Origin: a virus
IMG/VR virus record: IMGVR_UViG_3300045996_001783
Coordinates: 1-24,987 of that record
Reading direction: 5' to 3' (one strand)
DNA: 24,987 bases
Shown here in pieces: positions 1 to 7,021 of this stretch; position 1 is the stretch's first letter; every line of letters starts with the position of its first letter. The translations under genes were made by a program, and so were the position numbers. The notes below the pieces were generated by a model, which saw only the letters and a program-made list of their open reading frames with translations, was not told the origin of the DNA and did no database searches.

Positions 1-2
1 CT

Positions 3-230
3 CGCCCCCGTCAGATCGCGGTGGACGCTGCCATGGCTGCGTTCCGCCAGAAGTCCAACCTCGCCCTTCAGGCCCACGACACCGAGGACGCGAAGATGGC
101 GCTCTTCAGCGCCTCCGTCGCCGCCATCAAGGCCATTTCCACCATCAACGCCGCCGAGACGGAAACCAAAGCGGAAGCCGAAGACGCGCTGATCCGCGGG
201 CGTCTCGCCAAGCTGGAGCACGCAGCATGA
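3..230 (+). CDS. Hypothetical phage protein, 5'-partial
   Basis: The reading frame is open from the window edge, so the true start is probably upstream; GTG at 21 and ATG at 33 are the first internal candidates. The visible ~75 residues are alanine- and glutamate-rich and look all-helical, with no motif I recognise. The stop overlaps the ATG of the ATPase gene by four bases (ATGA), so the two are probably translationally coupled. Its place directly before a Sak4-type recombination ATPase suggests a role in the phage recombination/replication set, but that is context only. Confidence 0.6.
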   Translation, partial: RPRQIAVDAAMAAFRQKSNLALQAHDTEDAKMALFSASVAAIKAISTINAAETETKAEAEDALIRGRLAKLEHAA

Positions 231-1276
231 TGCAATTCCAAAAAGCCCAGCGCCGCAAGGCCAAGCTGCGCCTCGCTATCACCGGCCCGAGCGGTTCCGG
301 CAAGACCTGGGGCGCCCTCCAGCTCGGCAAGGGGCTTGGCGGGAAGATGGCCGTCATCGACACCGAGCGCGGCTCGGCAAGCCTCTACACCCATCTCGCC
401 GAGTTCGACGTGCTGGAGCTGACGCCGCCCTACACGCCCGAGCGGTTCATTGAGGCCATCCATTCCGCTCAGCAAGCCGGTTACGACGTGCTGGTGATCG
501 ACAGCGCCAGCCACGAATGGAACGGCGTCGGCGGTTGCCTGGAGCTTGTCGATCAGGTCGCGGCGGCCAAGTTCCGCGGCAATAGCTGGTCGGCCTGGAA
601 CGATGTCACCCCCCGTCACCGCGCTTTCCTCGACGCCATGCTGCGGTCCGACATGCACATCATCGCCACTATGCGCTCGAAGACCGAGACGGCGCAGACG
701 GAGGAGAATGGCCGGAAGAAGGTCGTCAAGCTCGGCATGAAGTCAGAGCAGCGCGACGGCATCGAGTACGAGTTCACGACCGTTCTCGACCTGACCCACC
801 AGGGGCACTACGCAGCGGCCTCCAAGGACCGCACAGGCGTGTTCGTGGGCGACCCCAAGCCGATCACCGACGAAACAGCCAAGGCCCTCATGGCGTGGCT
901 GGAGAGCGGCGCTGAGCCCACTCCTCAGGTCGGCGAGCCCGAACCCGAGCCGCAGATGGGCGGGGGCCGCAAGAGCGCCGCCCAGGCCAAGCGCGACGGC
1001 GACCACGAGAAGATCAACGCCGAGATCGCCAAGCTCGACCTGGACGGCGTGCGCGGCTGGTTTGAGGACTTCGAAGCCCTGACGGCCCATCTGCCGGTCT
1101 CGTGGCTCGACCCCCTCCGTGACAAGCTGGAGCTGCGCCGCGAAGAGCTGATGGCGCCGAACGAGAGCGCCGAAGCAGAGGCCGAACTCGACGAAGGCTT
1201 TCGCGGAACTATCGGACCTCGTGAGCCGGTGTCTGGCGGTCTGGCCGGAAGCGCAAGTCACATGGCGGCGGAATAG
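227..1276 (+). CDS. Phage AAA/RecA-like ATPase (Sak4-type, AAA_24)
   Basis: A 349-residue P-loop ATPase of the phage nucleotide-binding AAA_24 / Sak4 type. Walker A is GPSGSGKT at residues 20-27, and Walker B is the hydrophobic strand ending in Asp92 (VLVIDSAS), followed by the family-typical SHEW with Glu97. The ATPase core ends near residue 235. A low-complexity linker rich in Pro/Glu and a helical acidic tail (about 240-349) follow and may bind partner proteins. Sak4 proteins are RecA-core paralogues that assist single-strand annealing in phage recombination, usually with an SSB; no SSB gene is visible here. The start is the ATG overlapping the upstream stop. The fold is secure; the exact role is known only by family. 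Confidence 0.85.
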   Translation: MMQFQKAQRRKAKLRLAITGPSGSGKTWGALQLGKGLGGKMAVIDTERGSASLYTHLAEFDVLELTPPYTPERFIEAIHSAQQAGYDVLVIDSASHEWNGVGGCLELVDQVAAAKFRGNSWSAWNDVTPRHRAFLDAMLRSDMHIIATMRSKTETAQTEENGRKKVVKLGMKSEQRDGIEYEFTTVLDLTHQGHYAAASKDRTGVFVGDPKPITDETAKALMAWLESGAEPTPQVGEPEPEPQMGGGRKSAAQAKRDGDHEKINAEIAKLDLDGVRGWFEDFEALTAHLPVSWLDPLRDKLELRREELMAPNESAEAEAELDEGFRGTIGPREPVSGGLAGSASHMAAE

Positions 1277-1278
1277 CC

Positions 1279-1608
1279 ATGATCCGCATTCCAGACAGCC
1301 ACGTTGAGCACGCCTTCGAGATCCTGAAGGGTCAGAAGCACGCCGCCGCCCGCGCCGCCTACGAGTTCGCCGAGAAGCAGCTCAAAGTCGTTCTGGCGAA
1401 AGCGGAGATCGCGGCCAACGCCAAGACCGTTGGCGAGCGTCAGGCGTCCGCCTTGGCCTCCCCAGAGTACGAGCGCGCCCTGACCGACTTCCGCTTGGTG
1501 GCGGAGAACTACCACAGCGAACGCGACCGCCGGGACGCGGCGTCTGCGATCATCGACGCCTGGCGCACCCAGCAATCCGACATGCGAGCCATGGGGAAGG
1601 TCGGGTGA
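1279..1608 (+). CDS. Hypothetical helical phage protein
   Basis: A 109-residue protein starting two bases after the ATPase stop and ending in a GTGA overlap with the next micro-ORF. It is rich in Ala, Glu, Lys and Arg and is predicted by eye to be a long helical hairpin or coiled coil (residues about 10-105). There are no cysteines, signal peptide or membrane segment. Position suggests an accessory factor of the recombination genes. No family is recognised. Confidence 0.75.
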   Translation: MIRIPDSHVEHAFEILKGQKHAAARAAYEFAEKQLKVVLAKAEIAANAKTVGERQASALASPEYERALTDFRLVAENYHSERDRRDAASAIIDAWRTQQSDMRAMGKVG

Positions 1609-1682
1609 CCAGCAAAACTATCCACGTCAGCAGCCAGGGCCGGGGCGTCGCCAACAACGGCGCTCCGGGGGCTGCGCGATGA
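1605..1682 (+). CDS. Micro-ORF (25 aa) in the overlap chain
   Basis: A GTG-started frame of 25 codons. Its GTGA start overlaps the stop of the upstream gene, and its TGA overlaps the ATG of the HNH gene (ATGA). It fills exactly the 70-base gap between two coupled genes and keeps the operon's stop/start chain unbroken, which is the main support. The peptide is basic and Gly/Ser-rich (TSKTIHVSSQGRGVANNG) with no domain. It may act only as a translational bridge to the HNH gene. The GTG start makes this uncertain. Confidence 0.4.
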   Translation: MTSKTIHVSSQGRGVANNGAPGAAR

Positions 1683-2062
1683 CCATCAACCCCCTGATGA
1701 CCCGCCAGCCGGTGGAGATCGCCGACCGCTCCACACCCACAAAGGCGCAGAAGACCGCCGCCTGGAACCGCGTCAACGGGATCTGCTGGTGGTGCGGCAA
1801 GCCGGTCGCGATGGGCGGTCTCGGCGTGGACTGGGACCATGAACTCCCGCGCGGCCTGACCGGCGACGACAGCGCCGACAACCTCGCTCCGCTGCACAGC
1901 AAATGCCACGACGCCAAGACCTTCGGGAAGACCGGAGACATAGCGACCGTGGCCCACGCCAAGCGCCAGAACAAGCTCACCAGGCCGAAGGAACGCAAGG
2001 CCGGCGGCTTCAAGGGCTGGCGCAAGTTCAACGGCGACGCCGTTTGGAAGGATCGCACATGA
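1679..2062 (+). CDS. HNH endonuclease
   Basis: A 127-residue HNH nuclease. A zinc knuckle CWWCG (Cys36, Cys39) precedes the beta-beta-alpha metal motif: DWDHELPR with His54, Asn68 in ADNLAPLHSKCH, and a second zinc pair at Cys76 with His77. Such small HNH proteins nick or cut DNA in phage packaging, recombination or homing. Here the gene sits in the early operon, away from any terminase, so a DNA-processing or homing role fits better than packaging. The basic C-terminal tail (KRQNKLTRPKERKAGG) probably contacts DNA. Overlapping starts at both ends mark it as part of the chain. Confidence 0.88.
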   Translation: MTINPLMTRQPVEIADRSTPTKAQKTAAWNRVNGICWWCGKPVAMGGLGVDWDHELPRGLTGDDSADNLAPLHSKCHDAKTFGKTGDIATVAHAKRQNKLTRPKERKAGGFKGWRKFNGDAVWKDRT

Positions 2063-2553
2063 CCACCAATCCATCGAAGAGCGGCCAAGGTGAGCCGGAG
2101 CGCAGCGACGGACGCACTTTAACACAAGAGGCCCCCTCTTCTCCTCCCACCCCCACAGAAGCTGTAGAGCGGGTGAAGGACCTTGCAGACAGCCTTCCAC
2201 ACTTTTGGCCTTGCCACTGCTTCTCGGAAGAGCTGGCGCGAGAATACTCCGCCGACCTCCTCACCGTCCTCTCCGAACTCTCTACCGCCCGCATTGCTGA
2301 ACTGACGGAGTGGCGACCGATAGAGACCGCACCAAAGACGCCAGACCTCAACAGCGCCGCCATTTGCTTCCTCGGTTGGTGTCCCGACCCCGAAGCCCCG
2401 AACGGCGGCGATCAACGTGTCATTTGGTGGGAGCCGAGGTTGCTCCGTGGGACCTGGTGGAGCGACCGGGACTTGCCGGAAGGCCCGACCCACTGGCACC
2501 CGCTTCCCGATCCGCCCGCCCTCACCCCCTCAGAGAAGGAGGGGCAGTCGTGA
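2059..2553 (+). CDS. DUF551-like phage protein
   Basis: A 164-residue protein; I chose the ATG at 2059 because it overlaps the HNH stop (ATGA). The N-terminal half is a polar Pro/Ser/Thr-rich tail then a helical stretch. The C-terminal half (about 95-160) has the DUF551 pattern: EWRPIETAPKTPD, then a core strand, then VIWWEPR, GTWWS and the closing THWHPLPDPP. DUF551 proteins are small phage proteins of unknown function, common near early or lysogeny genes. The stop overlaps the next GTG start. Confidence 0.75.
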   Translation: MTTNPSKSGQGEPERSDGRTLTQEAPSSPPTPTEAVERVKDLADSLPHFWPCHCFSEELAREYSADLLTVLSELSTARIAELTEWRPIETAPKTPDLNSAAICFLGWCPDPEAPNGGDQRVIWWEPRLLRGTWWSDRDLPEGPTHWHPLPDPPALTPSEKEGQS

Positions 2554-2798
2554 GCCGGGTTCTGATCTCTGGAGCGGGAATGGCCGCATTCGCTGCGGGC
2601 GCGCTCGCGGCTATGGGAGACGACATGATCGGCGGCGGCCCGTCGAAAGCCGAGACGGCGGCCAGGCGAGAAGCGGAGCGCGCAAGGCGAGAGCGGGAGA
2701 ACTGGGGCGAACAGCCTGAGACTCGCCAGCAACGCCGAGCACGCGAACGCAAAGCCGCAAAGCGATCCGCTCTCCCTACCCAGGACAAGACGCCATGA
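2550..2798 (+). CDS. Small protein with N-terminal membrane segment and basic tail
   Basis: An 82-residue product from a GTG start that overlaps the upstream stop (GTGA). It is preceded by a strong ribosome site (AAGGAGGGG, about 7 bases before the GTG), which decides this start. Residues about 2-22 are small and hydrophobic (LISGAGMAAFAAGALAAMG), a possible membrane or signal segment. The rest is a highly charged Arg/Glu helix (about 30-75). No family is recognised. It is followed by another small membrane gene, so the two may act together at the membrane. Confidence 0.65.
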   Translation: MSRVLISGAGMAAFAAGALAAMGDDMIGGGPSKAETAARREAERARRERENWGEQPETRQQRRARERKAAKRSALPTQDKTP

Positions 2799-2986
2799 GC
2801 GAGATCGGTCAATTCCTTCACGACTTCGCGTTCGTGACCGGCGCGGTCTTCTGGACGCTCGGGTTGCTGTTCGGCGCTCTGCTCGGCGGACTGTGGCTCT
2901 GGGACCAATTCCTGGCCGCCTGTGGTGAGGCCTACTTCCGCAAACGTCGTCGCGACGCCGAGAAAGCCGAGGCTCACCATGGGTAG
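2795..2986 (+). CDS. Small single-pass membrane protein
   Basis: A 63-residue protein. It has a short polar N-terminus, one long hydrophobic segment (about 13-40, FVTGAVFWTLGLLFGALLGG onward), and a basic C-terminus with RKRRRD that would favour retention in the cytoplasm. It overlaps its upstream neighbour by ATGA and the next micro-ORF by eight bases. The family is unknown; early-operon membrane peptides in phages are often exclusion or host-modifying factors, but nothing specific shows that here. Confidence 0.65.
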   Translation: MSEIGQFLHDFAFVTGAVFWTLGLLFGALLGGLWLWDQFLAACGEAYFRKRRRDAEKAEAHHG

Positions 2987-3062
2987 GCAGGGTTCAGCAC
3001 GCGCTTCCTTTCGCCGGACTAGCCGGTCCCATACGCAGAGCTTTGCTGGAGGTGGTGCGTGA
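2979..3062 (+). CDS. Micro-ORF (27 aa) in the overlap chain
   Basis: An ATG-started frame of 27 codons that overlaps the upstream stop by eight bases and overlaps the next GTG start by four (GTGA). The peptide is Arg/Ser-rich and basic (MGRQGSARASFRRTSRS). As with the other micro-ORFs here, the support is the exact stop/start linkage, not sequence similarity. It may exist mainly to carry ribosomes to the methyltransferase-like gene. Confidence 0.35.
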   Translation: MGRQGSARASFRRTSRSHTQSFAGGGA

Positions 3063-3688
3063 TCGCCGCCCTGTACATCGAGCCCGAGGGCGCCTACGCC
3101 AATCTGCCTGGCGTGGACCGCTGGGACGAGGCGCGGGACGCCAGGCTGTACCGAGGCCCCTATCCGGTCGTCGCGCACCCACCCTGCCAACGTTGGGGGA
3201 GGTTCTGGGGCGGTGCGCCGCGCAAGCCCCACCAATACCGCCTGGGCGAGGATCAGGGATGCTTCGCCGCGGCGCTGACGGCGGTCCGCAACTACGGCGG
3301 CGTTCTGGAGCACCCCAAGGACAGCCTGGCGTGGGCGTTCTTCGGCCTGCAGAAGCCTCCGCCGACCGGCGGCTGGGTCCAGGCCGACGCTTATGGCGGC
3401 TGGACGTGCTGTGTCGACCAGGGGTTCTACGGCCACTTCTCGAACAAGCGAACGTGGCTCTACGCGGTCGGAACCGACTTGCCGAGCCTGATCTGGGGCA
3501 AGGGCGAGCAGCGCATCCCGGAATGGATGATCGAGCGCTACGGCTACGCCAAGGCCCGCCGGATCGGCGTCATGGCGATGGTCGGCGGGAAGGACAAGAC
3601 CAAAATCCGCAACTCCACGCCGCCGGCCTTCCGCGACATGCTTATCGGCATCGCGCAGTCCGCCCGCAGGCAGGGGATCGCAGCATGA
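3059..3688 (+). CDS. C5-cytosine-methyltransferase-like phage protein lacking motif I
   Basis: A 209-residue protein with a GTG start overlapping the previous stop and a GGAGG site upstream. It keeps fragments of the DNA cytosine-5 methyltransferase pattern: VVAHPPCQRWG (residues 37-47) resembles motif IV with its catalytic PCQ; VLEHP (82-86) sits where motif VI (ENV) would be; and the strand pair CVDQGFYGHFSNKRTWLYAVG recalls motif VIII. The glycine-rich SAM-binding motif I (FxGxGG) is not visible near the N-terminus, and there is no long target-recognition region. It could be a minimal or inactive relative that binds cytosine in DNA or acts on nucleotides. Family placement is by motif only. 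Confidence 0.55.
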   Translation: MIAALYIEPEGAYANLPGVDRWDEARDARLYRGPYPVVAHPPCQRWGRFWGGAPRKPHQYRLGEDQGCFAAALTAVRNYGGVLEHPKDSLAWAFFGLQKPPPTGGWVQADAYGGWTCCVDQGFYGHFSNKRTWLYAVGTDLPSLIWGKGEQRIPEWMIERYGYAKARRIGVMAMVGGKDKTKIRNSTPPAFRDMLIGIAQSARRQGIAA

Positions 3689-3789
3689 CCCTCAGAGCCG
3701 CCACCGCGAGGCCCACTGAACGCCGGGGAAAGTTCCCGGGAGGCCAAATGATTCCTTCCTCCATCCGCAAGGGAGCGGAGAATGTCTGA
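3685..3789 (+). CDS. Micro-ORF (34 aa) in the overlap chain
   Basis: An ATG-started 34-codon frame whose start overlaps the upstream stop (ATGA) and whose stop lies eight bases inside the Lar-like gene. The product is basic, with two clusters of Arg/Lys and no hydrophobic segment. A Shine-Dalgarno-like GGGAGCGGAG for the next gene lies in its last codons. No homology is recognised. Confidence 0.35.
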   Translation: MTLRAATARPTERRGKFPGGQMIPSSIRKGAENV

Positions 3790-4360
3790 GAGACTGAAAC
3801 CTTGCCCGTTCTGCGGCTGCGATGCGTGGCTTCACGGCGGCGGGCGCATCTTTCATGACGGCGCGACGGGCTACCGGGTTGAGTGCGAGGGCCGATGCCA
3901 CGCGATGACTTGCTGGTGGCATAGCCAAGCCGAGGCCGTAGAAGCCTGGAACACCCGATCAGAACCTACTCCCCAGGTATTAGGGGGAGGAGATAAGGGG
4001 TCAGCCGGTTCTGACCTATCGCCAGCGAGCTGGTCACCGGAGCAGAGCCAAGCTGGAGGCGGCGACATCACCATCACTCGCGCCGAAGCGCGCAGGCTGG
4101 TGAACTACGCCTTCATGGCATCCAGCGCCAACTGGACCCCGTACATCCGAGAGAACGGCGTGGGCTACCAGGAAAGCCCGTGGGCGGAATTCCTGCGTAT
4201 CGCGGACCGGCTCTGGACCGTGCTGTTCCCAGATCACCCAATCCGGCAGATTGACCCACGCCTTCCAGCCGACGCCGGCCTCTCGGGTGCGCAGCGAAGC
4301 GAGCTTTCTAAGACAGCACCGGATGAACCCCTTCCAACTCCCCCGGAAAGCGAGGGGTAG
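3782..4360 (+). CDS. Lar-like restriction-alleviation zinc-ribbon protein
   Basis: A 192-residue protein. The N-terminus is a Lar-type zinc ribbon (about 5-58): LKPCPFCGC supplies the first cysteine pair, a later ECEGRCH/TCWW region the second, and the domain closes with the characteristic AVEAWNTR. Lar proteins of lambdoid phages modulate host type I restriction, but many proteins with this ribbon are of unproven function. A polar, low-complexity linker (about 60-95) leads to a helical C-terminal domain (ITRAEARRLVNYAFMASS through about 150) that I do not recognise. The anti-restriction role is a family guess. Confidence 0.65.
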   Translation: MSERLKPCPFCGCDAWLHGGGRIFHDGATGYRVECEGRCHAMTCWWHSQAEAVEAWNTRSEPTPQVLGGGDKGSAGSDLSPASWSPEQSQAGGGDITITRAEARRLVNYAFMASSANWTPYIRENGVGYQESPWAEFLRIADRLWTVLFPDHPIRQIDPRLPADAGLSGAQRSELSKTAPDEPLPTPPESEG

Positions 4361-4364
4361 GACC

Positions 4365-4664
4365 GTGACCGCCGTTCTCTCCCGAAAGGACGCCGCCGAA
4401 TATCTCGGCATGTCGACCCAAACCCTGGACCGCCTGCGAGCGAGTGGCGTAATCACCGCTTCGCAGGTGAGCCCCCGGCTGGTTAAGTACCGCGCGTCAG
4501 ACCTGGACGAGTACCTTCAGAAGTGCCGGACTACACCCTCGTCAAAATCGCCACCTCCCCCAACTGGTATATCCAGTGGTCAGAAGGTCGACGTTCCCGC
4601 CGCGCTACGACAGGCACGCCAGATCGTGCTCAGGCAGAGGCCATCCTTGCAGCGACACGGCTAA
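4365..4664 (+). CDS. xis: Excisionase-like helix-turn-helix protein
   Basis: The GTG at 4365, behind AGGGGTAGG, gives 99 residues. Residues about 3-54 form a MerR/AlpA-type winged helix (HTH_17): VLSRKDAAEYLGMSTQTLDRLRASGVI, then a wing with PRLVKY and DLDEYLQ. Such proteins act as excisionases or directionality factors. An ATG at 4323 would add 14 residues but lies inside the upstream gene. The Pro/Ser/Arg-rich tail (after about residue 55) is read through 142 bases of the integrase gene in another frame, like the xis/int overlap in lambda but longer. The tail looks unstructured and may be tolerated rather than functional. Confidence 0.75.
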   Translation: MTAVLSRKDAAEYLGMSTQTLDRLRASGVITASQVSPRLVKYRASDLDEYLQKCRTTPSSKSPPPPTGISSGQKVDVPAALRQARQIVLRQRPSLQRHG

Positions 4665-5524
4665 CTGCCGGCACGCAGACCGGGGACGCCCTGACCGTCT
4701 CCGACGCCTTGGACTGGTACTGGGACGTTCACGCCTCGGGCCTCATGCGCCCCGACAACGCCAGCCTTGGAATCCGCAACCTCAAACCCTTCTTCGGAAC
4801 CACGCTGGCCGTCGAGTGCGGGATCGGCAAGCAACAGGCCTACGTCGACCACAAGCGGGCGATCAAGTACGGCGAGGAAAGCATCCGCCGGGATCTGTCG
4901 GTTCTGTCCGCGGCCCTGAGGCTGGCGGAGAAGCGCGAGAAGATCACCCGCGCCCCGCCCATGCTGACCCTGACGCCAGCTCCGCCCCGCGAGCGCTGGC
5001 TGACCAGGCCGGAAGTCGCCCGGCTGTTCCGCGCCCTCCGCACCAAGCGAAGCCGCCATGTCCTGCTGTTCGCCAGGATCGCCATGTACACCGGCGCCAG
5101 GACCGGCGCGATCCTGGACCTGACGTGGGACCGGGTGAACTTCCAGACCGGCCTCATCGACTTCAGGAAGCCCGGCAGACGGGTGACGAAGAAGCGGCGG
5201 ACTGTCGCCCCCATCGGACACCTGGAGCGGGCTCTACGGCACGCTAAACGGCGCTCACGCTCGCCCTACGTGATCGAGTGGGCCGGGCAGGGTATCGGCA
5301 CCATCCGCAAGGCCTTCACCGCGCACGCCGAGGCGGTTGGCCTGGACGACGTGTCGCCCCACACCCTGCGCCACTCCTTCGCCACCTGGGCCGTCCTGAA
5401 GGGCGTTCCGATCTTCATGGTGGGGAGGGCGCTAGGCCAGTCGGTCGCCTCGACCACGGAGCGGTACGCCAAGCACCGCCCGCAGGACATCGAGGACGTG
5501 ATGGCGAAGGTGCGCCGGAAATAG
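4523..5524 (+). CDS. int: Tyrosine integrase
   Basis: A 333-residue phage integrase from a GTG start. Residues 1-45 are an arm-binding-type domain (WYIQWSEGRRSRRATTGTPD), about 58-140 the core-binding SAM-like domain, and 155-330 the catalytic domain. Catalytic residues seen are Arg193 (YTGARTG), His280 and Arg283 (HTLRH) and nucleophile Tyr315 (TTERYAKH). The third position, usually His or Trp in LGH, is Gln306 (LGQ). The real N-terminal domain begins inside the xis reading frame, so the overlap is genuine. It is the last gene of the early operon, directly before the candidate attP, and would catalyse site-specific integration and, with the HTH protein, excision. Confidence 0.95.
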   Translation: MPDYTLVKIATSPNWYIQWSEGRRSRRATTGTPDRAQAEAILAATRLTAGTQTGDALTVSDALDWYWDVHASGLMRPDNASLGIRNLKPFFGTTLAVECGIGKQQAYVDHKRAIKYGEESIRRDLSVLSAALRLAEKREKITRAPPMLTLTPAPPRERWLTRPEVARLFRALRTKRSRHVLLFARIAMYTGARTGAILDLTWDRVNFQTGLIDFRKPGRRVTKKRRTVAPIGHLERALRHAKRRSRSPYVIEWAGQGIGTIRKAFTAHAEAVGLDDVSPHTLRHSFATWAVLKGVPIFMVGRALGQSVASTTERYAKHRPQDIEDVMAKVRRK

Positions 5525-5532
5525 CCCTCTGC

Positions 5533-5711
5533 GCGCAAGTTGCGCACGCTTCCTGCTTTGTTCACGGTATTTGCGAGCACTATTGAGGACTTGGAGCCTC
5601 AGCAAACCCTTGTGGCGTAAGGGGGAAAATAAAGGTTGCCCTTCTTGTGCCAAAGCGTATCATCAGCGTCGAGGCCTACGGTTGAGATCATCACTTGCGC
5701 CTCACTTGCGC
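5533..5711. other. attP: Candidate attP with TTGCGC arm-type sites
   Basis: The 225-base gap after the integrase holds no convincing gene. It has an inverted pair GCGCAA-G-TTGCGC at 5533-5545 and, about 150 bases away, two exact copies of TCACTTGCGC at 5691-5700 and 5702-5711 (11-base period). Repeats of one motif at both ends of a non-coding stretch beside int is how integrase or excisionase arm sites are laid out around a core. The core could lie between 5548 and 5690, where I see no tRNA 3' end. Functional assignment is inferred. Confidence 0.4.
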
Positions 5712-5749
5712 ACCTTTGAACGGGTGCTTCCTAACGCAGAGGCTACACA

Positions 5750-6004
5750 ATGAACATCCAAGACCCAGCGCAATCCGCCGACCTCTCGCCGGCCGATCAG
5801 CGTGTTCAGCCCGATAGCCCCCTCTCGGGTGAGGTGAAACGAGGGGGCGCTTACCGCGAGGCGCAGGAGGCGATCCACGCCGGCCGCGCGATGGGCCACG
5901 CGCTTTGGGTGCTGATTTCTGACGAGCGCGAGCGCGACGGCTACGCTCTGCGGCCATCGGTTTGGCGATTATATACTTTGCAAACCCGTCAGACTGGGCT
6001 ATAA
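5750..6004 (+). pseudogene. Small phage gene apparently cut by the IS1595-type element
   Basis: An 84-codon frame with ATG at 5750. Residues 1-70 look like a natural small protein (EAQEAIHAGRAMGHALWVLISDERERDGYALRPSV), but the last 14 codons are read from the left end of the mobile element, and the stop lies just past its terminal repeat. Joining 5962 directly to 9437 (removing 5963-9428 plus eight bases) restores a frame that ends GSNTP and stops at 9452-9454, overlapping the ATG at 9451 as ATGA, the usual linkage in this genome. I therefore read it as the 5' part of an interrupted gene. The function is unknown. Confidence 0.5.
5963..5990 (+). repeat. Left terminal inverted repeat of the IS1595-type element
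   Basis: The sequence TGGCGA-T-TATATA-C-TTTGCAAACCCG-T-C is matched in inverted orientation at 9401-9428 with three transitions. Partial similarity continues about 8 bases inward. The repeat also contains the -35 hexamer TTGCAA of the transposase promoter. Confidence 0.8.
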
Positions 6005-6005
6005 G
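5978..6005 (+). promoter_or_regulatory. Transposase promoter inside the left inverted repeat
   Basis: TTGCAA (5978-5983), a 16-base spacer and TATAAG (6000-6005) form a sigma70-like promoter. It lies 24 bases upstream of the transposase ATG, with an AAAGGAA ribosome site between. Placing the promoter partly in the terminal repeat is typical of insertion sequences, because transposase binding then represses its own gene. Confidence 0.5.
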
Positions 6006-6028
6006 ATTCTTCAAAGGAATCAACGCCC

Positions 6029-6988
6029 ATGTCCGTTCTCAGCAAGCCCTATTTTCACGACGAAGCCGCCGCTTTCGCATTCGTTGAGGGCGTGATCTGG
6101 GCCGATGGCCCGGTGTGTCCCCATTGCGGCTGCGCGGGTCGGATTTCGGCGATCAAGCCGAACCCTGAGAAGCGCGTTCGGATCGGCCTCAAGAAGTGCG
6201 GTGACTGCAAGAAGCAGTTCACCGTCCGCATCGGCACGATCTTTGAGGAATCCAAGCTCCCGATGACGAAGTGGCTGCAAGCCATCTTCCTCATGTGCAG
6301 CAGCAAGAAGGGCGTCTCCAGCCACCAACTGCACCGCACCTTGGAAGTGACCTACAAGACGGCCTGGTTCCTCTCGCACCGCATCCGCGAGGCCATGCGC
6401 TCCGGTGAGCTGGCGCCCTTCGGTTCTGACGGTGGCGCCGTGGAAGTTGACGAGACCTATATCGGCCTCAACCCCGACGCCCCGGTGCAAGACGGCAAGA
6501 AGCTGCGCATCGGCAACATGAACCGCGTCCTCACGTTGGTGGATCGCTCCACCGGCCGCGCCCGCTCCATGGTTGTGGAGCACATGAACGCTGAAACCAT
6601 CGGCACTATCCTCAGCGAGAACATCGCCGCTGAGGCCCGTCTGATGACCGACGAGCACCCCCTGTACAAGATGCTGGGCTACGCCTTCGCCGACCACGGC
6701 ACGACCACCCATAGCCGTGGCGAGTACGTCTCGCGGCAAGACGCCACGATCCACACTCAGACGGTCGAAGGCTTCTATTCGATCTTCAAGCGCGGCATGC
6801 GCGGCGTGTACCAGCACGCCTCCAAGAAGCACCTGCACCGCTATGTGGCCGAATTCGACTTCCGGTATTCCAACCGCATCGCCCTTGGCGTGGACGATCA
6901 GCAGCGGGCCAACGAAGCGCTCAAGGGCGTGGTCGGCAAGCGCCTGACGTACCGGAGGCCTCACGACGGGCTCTCAGCCCAAGGCTAA
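6029..6988 (+). CDS. IS1595-family DDE transposase
   Basis: A 319-residue transposase. An N-terminal zinc ribbon (CPHC at 30-33, CGDC at 57-60) is followed by a helix-turn-helix region (about 75-125, KGVSSHQLHRTLEVTYKTAWFL). The ISXO2/IS1595-type catalytic core comes next: Asp141 in VEVDETYIG, Asp208 in LMTDEHPLY and Glu247 in HTQTVEGFYSIFKRG, then the family signature GVYQHASKKHLHRYVAEFDFRYSNR. All three acidic residues are present and the frame is intact, so the enzyme may be active. It lies just inside the left inverted repeat and reads into the element. The length is normal for the family. Confidence 0.95.
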   Translation: MSVLSKPYFHDEAAAFAFVEGVIWADGPVCPHCGCAGRISAIKPNPEKRVRIGLKKCGDCKKQFTVRIGTIFEESKLPMTKWLQAIFLMCSSKKGVSSHQLHRTLEVTYKTAWFLSHRIREAMRSGELAPFGSDGGAVEVDETYIGLNPDAPVQDGKKLRIGNMNRVLTLVDRSTGRARSMVVEHMNAETIGTILSENIAAEARLMTDEHPLYKMLGYAFADHGTTTHSRGEYVSRQDATIHTQTVEGFYSIFKRGMRGVYQHASKKHLHRYVAEFDFRYSNRIALGVDDQQRANEALKGVVGKRLTYRRPHDGLSAQG

Positions 6989-7021
6989 GGGCAAGCGGCG
7001 GTCGCGCTGGATCACTAAGCG

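Noticed and set aside
2522-3436. 304-codon minus-strand frame
   Set aside because: Crosses five coupled plus-strand genes and shows no domain or ribosome site.
5548-5690. Possible tRNA or tmRNA 3' end as the integration core
   Set aside because: No TPsiC-like GGTTC motif with flanking stem or CCA end was found.
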